Shown here: in pieces, positions 1 to 9,455 of the stretch
Layout: the number at the start of each line of letters is the position of its first letter
Position numbering within the stretch: position 1 is the first letter of the stretch
Assembly: GCA_025201375.1 (NCBI GenBank)
Contig: JAIWZP010000019.1
Coordinates: 372,001-436,000 of the forward strand
Source of the DNA: Gongronella butleri
Taxonomy: Eukaryota > Mucoromycota > Mucoromycetes > Mucorales > Cunninghamellaceae
Length of the DNA: 64,000 nt
Reading direction: 5' to 3'
Translations under genes and position numbers: made by a program
The notes under the pieces: generated by a model
The model's database searches: none
Told to the model about the DNA's origin: nothing
What the model saw: the letters and a program-made list of their open reading frames with translations, nothing else

Positions 1-2078
1 ACTGAAATCAGCGACCACGACGCCAATGACGATGCAAAGACGGTCCACGGCATCCCCGCCAACGTGGCCTTGTTTGACCTCTTTTGGCGTGAAATCACGC
101 AGCTTGTCCAGGTAAAAAAAAAAAAAAACCATCAGAAAAAAAAAGGATTGGACCCTGGATTTTGGGTGTTGAATTTCAACCTTTTCCCGCTTTTTTTTTT
201 CTTAATTTACGCTGCTAGGCACGACCCGACCTGCCGATCCAGGACATTGTGGAGCTGCTTGTGTCTCTGACGCAGCTGTGTGTGACGTGCTACCCAGAGC
301 GGCTGTCGTACATTGACGAGATTTTCGCGTTTTGCGCGACGCAATGCGATCGGTTTGCCAACACCAAGGATCTGCTGGACAAAAAGACGCAGCAGGACCT
401 GCGCAGGCTGCTTGCGCTGCCCATGGAGCAGTATGCGTCCATTCTGACGTTCCTCAATCTCGAGAAATACGTGCCGCTCCTGGAACGCCAGACGTTTACG
501 CTGCGCCACCAGCTTGCCATTGCATTGACGTCCGCCAGCATTGCACAGGCCGCGTGTTTTGCCACGCCCGTCCAGGTCAATGCGCTGCTCGACCGATGCC
601 AGGTCCTGCTGCACGCGCAGATTGACAGTCCCACCACCGATGCCATAGACACACAGGCCGATCTCCGCGCCATGGCCAAACTCATTCCTTTATTTTATTC
701 CACCGACAATGATACCCACTTTTTGGTAAAACCGATGCCCAGTGATGCAATGAAACGCGGTCAATTCACCCCCCCATCTCTTGGCATTGTTCAATTTTTA
801 GCTGCTTTCCACGACAAAGCGTCATCTTGGCACCGATGGCGATCGTATTCGCCATACCTATCCATCTTTAATTTTTGCCGCGCTCAAACTCACACGTCGA
901 TACCAAAAAGTCGCACTCAAGGTATGTAAAACAAAAAAAAAAAAAACGCGAAAATTCTCGATTGACCGCGTTTTTTTTATAGGATGCTAGCTGGGAAAAG
1001 AAGATCACGACGCTGTACCGGTTTGTGCACCAGTGCATCCAGGTGCTGTTTGAGTCATGCCATCAAGTGACGATGCAATGCCTCCAATTGCACGTCCTTG
1101 CGGGTTTGAGCGCCAACGACGCTGGATTTGAGGAATTGGCGTTTGATTTCTTCGTGCAGGCGCTTGACGTGTACCAAGAAGCGGTGTCCAACTCGCAGGA
1201 CCAATACCAGGCGCTGCTGACCATCATGGGTGCTCTCCATCAGAGCAATAACGTCAGCAAGGAAAATTACGAGTGGCTCATTACAAAGACCACCTTGCTC
1301 GGCTCCAAGCTGCTGAAAAAGCCCGACCAGTGCCGCGCCGTGTTGCTTGCTAGCCGCCTCTGGTTTAATGTTCGGCGTGCACATCAATGGCGGCGCCGTC
1401 GTGGCCAAAAAGACGTGGTTGTCCAGCAAGACGCGTCCATCGAGGAGGACAAGGACGAGACCAAGGATGAGACCAAGGACGAGACCAAGGACGAATCGTA
1501 CGCGCCAGACGGCGACGACGACAAGGACGACGAAAATGACGCGACGACGGCCGCCATGGCGTCTCTGTTCCCGCAGCGCGCACGCGAATGCCTCGAGCGC
1601 GCCTATCGCATCGCCACCAGCAGCATGAACATCCTCACCGGCTTGGAATTGTACCTGGAGATCCTGGGCCTTGCATTGTACTATTACGATCAAGACAAAG
1701 ACGTCGTAAGCCATAAAAAAAAAAGGGAGAAAAACGCGTAAATGTGCTGATTTTTGTCGTGTTTTTTTCTTTTTCTTTTTGCTCTAGGTGTCTTTTGCAT
1801 TCATCAATGATCTGATTAAGCAGACCCACACATCCTTGGCCAGCATCGACCTGGATGATTATTACCCATCGACGTCCAATGCGTCGTCGTTGCTGCCGTA
1901 TCCCGTAGACGCGTCCGTCCAAATCATCCAGCGCACGCTGCAGCACCAATTCAAGCTCATCCTCGCCGACATCCAGCAGCTAAAGGAGGCACATGCAAAA
2001 GACGCCAGCGACGACGTCAATGATGGCGAAAAGGATGCCACAACCAATCGTTATGCAAAAATCATCACCCAACCGTGA
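1..2078 (+). CDS. VPS35: VPS35 retromer subunit, 3' part (partial)
   Basis: C-terminal 583 residues of the VPS35 alpha-solenoid, the cargo-selective core of retromer, which recycles receptors from endosomes to the Golgi or plasma membrane. Exons: 1-111, 219-725, 802-921, 983-1705, 1788-2078, all joining in phase 0; the gene enters from outside the window. Landmarks matching the family are the ALFDLFWREI stretch, LCVTCYPERLSYIDEI, a block like LNTARKHFG (exon 802-921: LLSTTKRHLGTDGDRIRHTY), and SKLLKKPDQCRAVLLAS. Between the last two conserved helical blocks (about 1440-1545) there is an acidic, low-complexity insertion with a repeated DETK unit that is not typical of the family. The stop TGA at 2076-2078 is followed at once by AATAAA-like sequence. 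The identity is confident; exact splice sites are inferred from frame and homology. Confidence 0.9.
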
Positions 2079-2375
2079 AAATAAACTCGATTCGGATTTA
2101 TTGGCTACAGCTGGGGAAAAAAGAGGGGGAAAGGACGAGGAACGGGGTGAGGGACGCGGCAATTGGGACCGCGGCTACCACACGGAAGGCAAAAATAAGG
2201 GGGGAAAGTGTAATAGGGGATCACGGAGATGAGGACGAACGAATCTATACAGCAAAACAATATGTTGATGTGCCCATTTGAACTTATTTCGACATCTATT
2301 CGCAAATGAAAAAAATGAGAAACGGAGGGGGTCAGATAAGCTTTTAGACTGCGCGCGTGTCCCTCCTCGTTTCTA

Positions 2376-3722
2376 TCATGTGGATGCTTTTACCATCATC
2401 TTGACGAATTCTTCATAGTTGATCTGGCCATCACCATCAACGTCAGCCTCACGGATCATCTCATCAACCTCTTCTTCGCTCAACTTCTCGCCTGCAGGGA
2501 CGAAAGGAAAAAAAAAAAAAAAGAAAAGGGGTCAAGTGTTAGTCATATCACTGGGAACCCGGGGAACGAGCAAAAAAAAAAAAAAAAAAAAAAAAAAGGG
2601 GCCATGCATGCTTACCGAGCGAGGTCATCACGTGTCGCAATTCAGCTGCAGAAATGAAGCCATTGCCATCCTGTGCAAAAAAAAGAAAACGAGATCAGTG
2701 AGCTGTGACGCAAACAAATCATTCAGGCCGAAAATAAAAAAAAAAGGGGACGGCGTCCGCGTTACCTTGTCAAACACCTTGAAGGCTTCTTGGATCTCCT
2801 CTTGGGAGTCGGTGTCCTTCATCTTTCTACAGAGTAGGAGACGAAAAAGTGAGAATTGGGCGTGCGAATGGCCAACAAAAAGGTGAGGCTGTGCAATTGA
2901 ACGATGATGGACACGTTACCTGGCCAACATGGTCAAGAACTCCGTAAAGTCGATCATGCCATTGCCATCCGAGTCGACCTCGTTGACCTGGAACCCCAAA
3001 AAAAAAAGTGTGAGTTTTGGATCTGCCAAGAAGAATTCAGGGCCATTCCTCCCCTCCCTTTGTTTCATTTCTGCCTTTGCTGGCTGTCTTTTCTCTCTCT
3101 CTCATTGCGCGCTCCCTCAGGATGCCAAGACCCTCGCACGCAACATCAAGCACACAATTGGCCTTGGCCTTCCTTTCCCCCCCCCCTCCGTGCCCTCCCT
3201 CTTTTTTTTTCAAAAAGCACGCTCCCTATCCAATTGCTCACTCTTTCTTCGGCCCATCCATCATCCACACACGCGAGCTCTGCCCCTCCCTCCCCTCCCC
3301 CTTTGGGCCCAATGGTCCTCTCTTTTGCTCAGTCGATCCTTTTCACCCCCTTGATTCGTCCCTCCAGGCAAATCACACGCGCAACAGCCAGACGTCGCTC
3401 TTTTTTTTTTTTTTTTTTTTTACCATATCCTGAAGCTCGGCTTCGGTGGGATTGAGGTTCAGCGAGCGCATGACGGTGCCCAATTCCTTGGACGTGATGG
3501 AGCCATCATTGTCCTTGTCGAACAAAGAGAAAGCTTCCTTGAACTCAGCAATTTGTTCTTCAGTAAGTTGATCGGCCTACAAGATAAAAAAAGAGACGTG
3601 TAAGTACGCCGTTGACAAGACGAGCAAGAAAGCGACGTGTAAAAGCGCAAGCGGGGGCCATTTGCTTGGCACAATTACGAAAAAATGCGCAAAGCGCGCA
3701 AAAAAATCGGGCAACTCACCAT
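2376..3722 (-). CDS. Calmodulin
   Basis: Four-EF-hand Ca2+ sensor of 151 residues. Exons in transcript order: 3722-3720 (ATG only), 3576-3424, 2987-2920, 2826-2766, 2670-2616, 2491-2376. The protein starts [20 protein letters not shown] and carries the four loops [36 protein letters not shown] and [12 protein letters not shown], with the central [10 protein letters not shown] linker. The C-terminus KMMVKAST is two residues longer than vertebrate calmodulin. The first coding exon is only the initiator ATG, followed by GTGAGT; a first intron directly after ATG is also known in animal calmodulin genes. Introns contain long A or T runs. It is transcribed divergently from the SPOUT1-like gene. Identity is essentially certain. 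Confidence 0.97.
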
Positions 3723-4268
3723 CTTGGATGATAGTAAACGAAAGAAAAGGGTGGAGAAGTGGAAAAGAAGAAGAAAAAAAAGTAAAAGAGCAAGGGAACA
3801 AAGGAAATCCAAATTGCGGTGAGACAAAAATAGGTTGAACCGGGCTTTGAATTCGACAAAGAGAGAGCGGGTGACACAAAAGGTGTGGGCCGTGTCACAC
3901 GGCCTTGGCCCACCTGCCAAATACCCGCCTCTTTACAAAATGGCGCGTGGCTTTTGGCCCAGCATGCCCCAATTGGACGCGTAGCCACATTTTTGCAAGC
4001 GCGAGTCATTCGGACGCGTCTATTGACACGCTTACACGCTGAACATGCTGACTCGAAAAAGAGACACATTTGCAAATGTCAAGTAGGCCACTGTCGTCAG
4101 GTGTAAAAAAGGGGGGAGGGGTGATGCAAGCGGAGTGAGCGCTTTTTTTTTTTTTTTTTGATGTTTTTGGCACTTCGGTGCTTGACCCGATCGAGCAGGT
4201 ACAAAGCCAGATTTCGCAGCCGATCGTTGATGTTGCCCTTTTTCCCTCTTTTTATTTTTCCGCAAACC
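3723..4268. promoter_or_regulatory. Divergent promoter region, calmodulin / SPOUT1-like
   Basis: This 546-bp stretch lies between the start codons of calmodulin (minus) and the SPOUT1-like gene (plus), so both promoters must sit here. It has purine-rich (3735-3800) and pyrimidine-rich (4225-4260) stretches and two GGACGCGT/GACGCGTC sites (near 3974 and 4014). No convincing TATA element was seen. Assignment is by position only. Confidence 0.45.
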
Positions 4269-5559
4269 ATGGGCAAAAAAGTCGCTCCAAAGGTAAAAAA
4301 AACACACACACACACACACACACAAATGCGAAAATGCAAGTTCTTTTTGGGCTGTTTTTTGCTGACACGTTGTATTTTGACGATCGCAGAGAAAGCAATT
4401 TGATCGCAAGCTCGCTGGCCCTGAGCAAGACAAGGACAGTATTGAGCGTGCGGCCAAAAAGGCCAAGATCACACGCGCGATCCCCGTTGGCAAGCCACGT
4501 GCATATACCGTATCTGTTGCGGTGCCAAGCAGCGTCGTTGCGGCCGCACCCACCTTGGACCTCCGCACCATTCTCGCGGGCCAGGTAAGAAATTGGGACA
4601 AAAAAAGGAACGAGCGAGGTAAAAAAAAAAAAAAAGAGCGCGATTGACGCGTTTTTTCCTGTCTTTGGTTCAGATTGGGCGTGCCTTGTCGATTCACAGC
4701 ATTGATGAGATTGTGATTTACGACGACCAGCAGCACCAAAAGCACGAGCCCGGATCGTTTCTTGCGCGCGTGTTGCAGTACATGGAGACGCCGCAATATA
4801 TGCGCAAGGCGCTTGTGCCTGTGCATAACGACCTCAAAGCGGCGGGGTTGCTGCCTCTGCTGGAGGCGCCGCACCATCCGCGCGTCGACGACACGACGCG
4901 GTTCCGCGAGGGCGTGACGGTCGGCGAATACCGCAAAGAGGGCGGGTCCCTCGTCGACGTTGGCTGCTACCAGCGCGCGCACGTGCCCCAGGTCATCCAG
5001 TCAGGCGTCCGTGTCACCGTCGAGCTTACCAAGCCCATTGCTGCACGCGACACAAAAAAGGGCCAGCCGCCCATGCCCGCCAAAGTCATCAGCCCAAAGA
5101 CAATCCCGCAGCAAACAGGTCTGTATTGGGGTTACACCATCCGTGTCGCGGAATCGCTCTCACAGGCACGCAGCGAAACCACCTATAAGGACGGCTACGA
5201 CCTCACCATTGGCGTGAGCGACATTTCAGGAGAAAATGTCCAGGACGCCATGACAAAACGCACGGGCAACCCATTCAAGTAATAGAAAATGACGGGGAAA
5301 AAAAAGGGACTTGGCCACTCATCTCTTTCTTTTTCATAGGCATTTGCTCGTCGTCTTTGGTGCGCCCGGTGGCGGATTGGAGGAAGCGATTGATTCGGAT
5401 GAGAATTTGCGCGTCAGCGGCGAGGACGCCAAACTCTTGTTTGACGAGCTCGTCATGCCCAACCAGCACCTCGGCACACGGTCCCTGCGACTCGAGGAGT
5501 CGCTCACACTCGTCATGTCGACCCTGCAGCCCATGATCCTCAAGCATGGTCAGGCCTAG
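4269..5559 (+). CDS. SPOUT1/CENP-32-like RNA methyltransferase (DUF171 family)
   Basis: 347-residue member of the SPOUT-fold putative RNA methyltransferase family that includes human SPOUT1 (C9orf114) and yeast YGR283C/YMR310C. Exons: 4269-4292, 4390-4584, 4674-5278, 5340-5559. The lysine-rich N-terminus is followed by the family start TVSVAVPSSVV, LRTILAGQIGRAL, the DEIVIYDD strand, LARVLQYMETPQYMRKAL, the GLLPLLEAPHHPR block, FREGVTV, TGLYWGYTIRVA, and the C-terminal knot HLLVVFGAPGGGLEEAI, where the family binds S-adenosylmethionine. Intron 1 contains a (CA)n run at about 4302-4324. The donor before the last exon is GTAATA, a weaker form. The fold is well supported; the substrate is not known from sequence. 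Confidence 0.88.
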
Positions 5560-6107
5560 ACCCAAATTTTGTCCCTTTTTGCATTCAATTTTGTCATGCA
5601 CTCATGCCCCCCATTCTCTCTGTAAATAAAAATCTGCAATTCAGTCACCCAAATACGTAAAACGTGGAACAAAATGACATTACTGCATGATATCATACAG
5701 CATGATAAAGAAAAACTCGCCAGCAGACCGCCTAGACCCTGGAATATTTTAGGATCTTTCTGGAGATCGTGCCTCGTACGAGATGTTAAAAAAATGCAAT
5801 CTCAGCAGCATTGCACACACGAGTAAAATGTGGTCGGAAAACGTTCAAAAATGACGACGACGACTAATACAGTATGATAAACAATCAAAGACAGGTCCAG
5901 CAAAAGAGCAGGAGCGTCTTTGATTTTTTTGATCCCGTGTGAAACACGTGCTGCGCGTGCGCGCAAAAAAAAAAAAAAAAAAGGATTTGAAAGGGCGCGG
6001 CGCCAATTTTTGTCTTTTTTTTTTTTTTTTTTTTTGTCTATTGCACTCTTTCTCTTTTTGTTTCGCCTCTTTTTCCTGATCTTCTCTTTTTACACTGTAT
6101 CGACATC
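5560..6107. other. Intergenic region, SPOUT1-like to Mad3
   Basis: No coding region was recognised. It holds the SPOUT1-like 3' end (AATAAAAATC near 5624), several ATCATACAG/GTATGATA-type motifs between 5685 and 5880, then A and T homopolymers and a pyrimidine-rich leader (6010-6105) just before the Mad3 start codon. Confidence 0.6.
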
Positions 6108-8174
6108 ATGCTGGGCAATGAGGTGCACGATCAGGGCGCCGAGCAGGGCCGCGTGAGCGACGCGCCGATGGACGAAGCGGAGCGTCAGCGTGTTGTTGCC
6201 TCGATTCCGACGTTTGCGTCGTTTGAGGGCCACAAGGAGAACATTACGCCGCGCAAGGGCGGTCGCTCTGCACGGCAGCTTGCAGATCTGTACGGGCAGA
6301 GCGACACTGAGCGGCGGCGTGTGATCAAAAAGGCGCGCGATGCGTTCCAGCGCGAGCTGACGCGGCTCGACGAGCTGGACGACCCGCTGGACGTGTATAT
6401 TCGGCACATCAACTGGACCATGGAGACGTTTCCGCAGGGCGACAGCAGAGAATCCAAGATGGCCGATCTGTATGAGAGAGCCGCACAGCAATTCAAGGAC
6501 GATGACCGGTACAAGTCGGATCCGCGCTACCTCAATTGCTGGATGCAATATCTGACGTGGTGCGTCGACAAAAAGGAGGTGTTTCTGTACCTGATGCGCA
6601 AGAACATCGGCACGGGCCTTGCGCTCTTTTACGAACGCTATGCCGAAATGTTTGAAAGCCAGAAAAAGTAAGAAAAAAAAAAAAAAAAAAAAAGAACGAC
6701 AATGCACCATTTTGCGCCCTCCATTCACGCTCCCTTTTTTCTTTTTTTTTTTTTTTTGCCAGGTACACGGAAGCCAAGGACGCGCTGAAATTGGGCATTG
6801 AAAAGCAGGCGCGACCGCAAGCGCGTTTGGAGCGTGGACTTGCAGCGCTGGAGGAGCGTATCGCGGCCAATGCTGCGCAAGCGACCTTGTCATCGTCTGC
6901 AGCGCCGTCGCGGCCATCTTCACGTGGCAGTGGAGCGTCGCCATTACCATTGCGTACGCCGCTTGGGTACAAGCTGGACTCGCTGTATCCTCGGTCGGTG
7001 CCGCAAAACGTGTTCAACAATATGCGCCACAGCATGCCATCCGTCGTGACGGGGCCCAATCGCACCACAGGCAGCACCCAGGCATTCCCGGCAATGTCGT
7101 CACTCGCGTCATCCTCATCGTCATCACAGCCATCATCGTCATCAAACACACGCCCCTCACTGGCACAATCCGCGTCATCGTCGTTCCAGGTCTTTGTCGA
7201 CGAGGAAGAGCCGCCGGCATTCCAGGTGTATGCCGACAGCGACGAAGAGGAGGATTCGGTGCCACGCCAGCCGTACGAGGGCATTGTGCCTGGCGAATCG
7301 AGCGCGCCGCTCAACATGCCGTCCAGTACGCGCAAAAACAACGAAAATATTATGACAGCCAGCGATTTCCGCGGCGTGATCCTGCCGCAACGCCACGTCG
7401 GTCCCCCTGCACCCGTCGCGAGCTTCAAAGTGTTCCAGGATGGCGAGGTAAAGCTCAAAATGACGCGACGCGTCGTCAAAAAAAGAAAAAAAAATTAAAA
7501 AAAGGCACCGCGATTTAACGCCATTCCTCTTTTTTTTTTATTTGCGTGTAGGACGACGACGAGATGGAAGAAGACAATGTCGATGACGAGGAGCGCAAAT
7601 GGCGCAAAGTGGGCGAGTACATCAATGACGGCCAGCAAGTGTCTGCGACGGTGCACCGAGGCATTCTTGAAGCGCGCTTTCTCCCGGACAAATTCATCAG
7701 CAAAGTGAACACGTCGGATGGCTTTGAGACGATCTCGGCCATTAGCGAGTCGCTGGGCTCGTCGGGCAACCGCGACGTGATCAGTTTCGAGGAAATCCGA
7801 TGGAGCTTGCAGGTCGACCGTGACGGCCATCCACAGCACATCATTGGCCACGCACCACAAGAAGCGCTCAACTCGGCCCTGGATGGTAATGATTCGTTTG
7901 AGGTGGGTGGGGGATGAGAAAGGAGCGCGACGACTCACTGATGCGCCTTTTTTCTTTCTTAGCCATTATACCCCTGAATCTCGGCCAACACACCGAGACG
8001 AAGAATGCGACGACAGAGACCATTGCGGCACGCGAGCTTGTGGGAGATTTGTTCAACAGGCGTATGCAGGGCGACGATGATGCAGAAGAACGCGCCAATC
8101 GCGCACGCGACGCCGATGGATTTTCTCCCAATCGATTCAAACGACAACGTTTCACTCCAAATGATGAGAATTAG
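6108..8174 (+). CDS. MAD3: Mad3/BubR1-type spindle checkpoint protein (no kinase domain)
   Basis: 596-residue subunit of the mitotic checkpoint complex, which holds the anaphase-promoting complex inactive until chromosomes are attached. Exons: 6108-6667, 6763-7447, 7552-7885, 7963-8174. A KEN box (KEN at residues 43-45, in GHKENITP) precedes the TPR-like Mad3/Bub1 homology region (about residues 70-215: LDVYIRHINWT, LNCWMQYLTW, ALFYERYAEMFE). Three ABBA-type Cdc20-binding motifs follow: FQVFVD (328-333), FQVYAD (340-345) and FKVFQD (408-413). Exon 3 contains ISFEEIRWS, which resembles the core of a Bub3-binding GLEBS motif. No kinase domain follows, so it is Mad3-like rather than Bub1-like. 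The call rests on several independent motifs. Confidence 0.9.
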
Positions 8175-8307
8175 GGTCCATGAAAAACAAAACACAAAAT
8201 AAAAAGAGCGGATACACAAATGACTTTTTTTTTTTTACTCAAATTCTACATGATGATGATAAAAATCTATACAAAAAAAAAACAAAACAAAACAAGAAGA
8301 TGGGGGT

Positions 8308-9198
8308 CTATTTTTTGGGCGGTGCGACGGCCTCTGTGGCCTTTGCAACGGTGGAAAGGAAGGCGACCTTTTGGCTAAGAGAGTAGGAGGCATTGGTGCT
8401 GATGAGAGTGGTGATGGGGGTGGTGTCGAGGGTTGCAGGCCAGGTAACGGCATTGCCGACAGTGGTGTAGCGCGCATAATCACCGTTTGTGATCTCGTTT
8501 TCCTGTGGCAGGTTGGCAGCGTCATTGTCGCCTTGTTGGGCTGCGGTCTGGGCATCTTCGGGCAGACCCAATGCATTCCAATCAATGTCCTTGTCGATAA
8601 AGGTGGTGGCGCGGCGCAATGGCGTTGCCTGGATGGCGTCGCGCTTGGCAGGCTGCGCACGCGCACGTGGCGAGCGCTGTTGTTGTTGCTGCTGCTTTTG
8701 TTGCTGCGATGATGATGATGATTTGCCCTTTTGCGGCTTTTTGTTGCCACGTTGCGACGATGCCTCGGCGGCATCATCGAATTGGCCAGGCTTGTCCTGT
8801 CGGCGTTGCTGGTTGAATCTGCGCTGCTTGTTCTCTTTGTTGGCCTTGTACTTGCGCTGCTCGGCCTGCGCAAGGAATGATCCAAACACATCCGCCTGCT
8901 TGCCACCCTCCATGATCTTGCCGCGCCCACTGCCTCCCAATCGCTGTGACAAGGATGGCTTCTTTTGCTGCTGTTGCGCTTGTTGCGGCTTCTTTTGGCC
9001 CGTCTTTTTCTCATCGTTGCTGCCGCTGCTGCTGGCGCTCTTGCTCTTGTTCTGGTTCTTGCTCTTATTGCCAGTCGCCGCAGGCGTCAAAGTGGCTGCT
9101 GCCGCCGCGGGCGCTTGCTGCGTCGACTCGTGACGAATAGCAAACAACGTGGGGCGCTGCAATTGCAGACCCAGGCGCTGGGTATTGGTTCGGAACAT
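8308..9198 (-). CDS. Unrecognised low-complexity protein, probably mitochondrial
   Basis: Intronless 296-residue reading frame. The chosen start at 9198 gives MFRTNTQRLGLQLQRPTLFA, basic and without acidic residues, typical of a mitochondrial presequence; an in-frame upstream ATG at 9300 would only add a phenylalanine tract encoded by a T-rich leader. The middle is rich in Q, K and S (including runs QQQQQQ and SSSSS). The most conserved-looking part is C-terminal: FIDKDIDWNALGLPED, then YARYTTVGNAVTWP and ASYSLSQKVAFLSTV. I do not recognise the family; a mitochondrial ribosome or RNA-associated factor is possible but unsupported. It is convergent with MAD3 and divergent from SPT5, separated by 257 bp. 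Confidence 0.65.
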   Translation of the reverse strand: MFRTNTQRLGLQLQRPTLFAIRHESTQQAPAAAAATLTPAATGNKSKNQNKSKSASSSGSNDEKKTGQKKPQQAQQQQKKPSLSQRLGGSGRGKIMEGGKQADVFGSFLAQAEQRKYKANKENKQRRFNQQRRQDKPGQFDDAAEASSQRGNKKPQKGKSSSSSQQQKQQQQQQRSPRARAQPAKRDAIQATPLRRATTFIDKDIDWNALGLPEDAQTAAQQGDNDAANLPQENEITNGDYARYTTVGNAVTWPATLDTTPITTLISTNASYSLSQKVAFLSTVAKATEAVAPPKK

Positions 9199-9455
9199 GG
9201 GGGGGCCAGGGAAAAAAAAAAGGTGAGGAAGAAAAAAGAAAAGGAAGAACAAGAACAAGAAAAAAAAAAAAAAGAATAGGGCAGCCTGTTTTTTTGACAT
9301 TGGATTTGGCAGTCACGCGGTCCGCAGGTTGCATTGCGGGCCCAATGGCAAGCCGGGACAAGAAAAAAAGAAAGAAAGCCGTTTTCCCAATGGCACACTT
9401 TTTTTTTTTTTTTCTTTCGTTCCCTTTCTTATTTTTTTTATTCCCATACCACACA
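9199..9455. promoter_or_regulatory. Divergent promoter region, mitochondrial protein / SPT5
   Basis: 257 bp between two divergent start codons. It is made of purine-rich (9210-9275) and pyrimidine-rich (9398-9440) blocks and contains no recognisable TATA box. The role is assigned by position. Confidence 0.4.

Noticed and set aside
2904..3455. Proline/serine-rich open frames in the calmodulin introns
   Set aside because: They lie in a C/T-rich intron and its flanks on the opposite strand of calmodulin and show no conservation.
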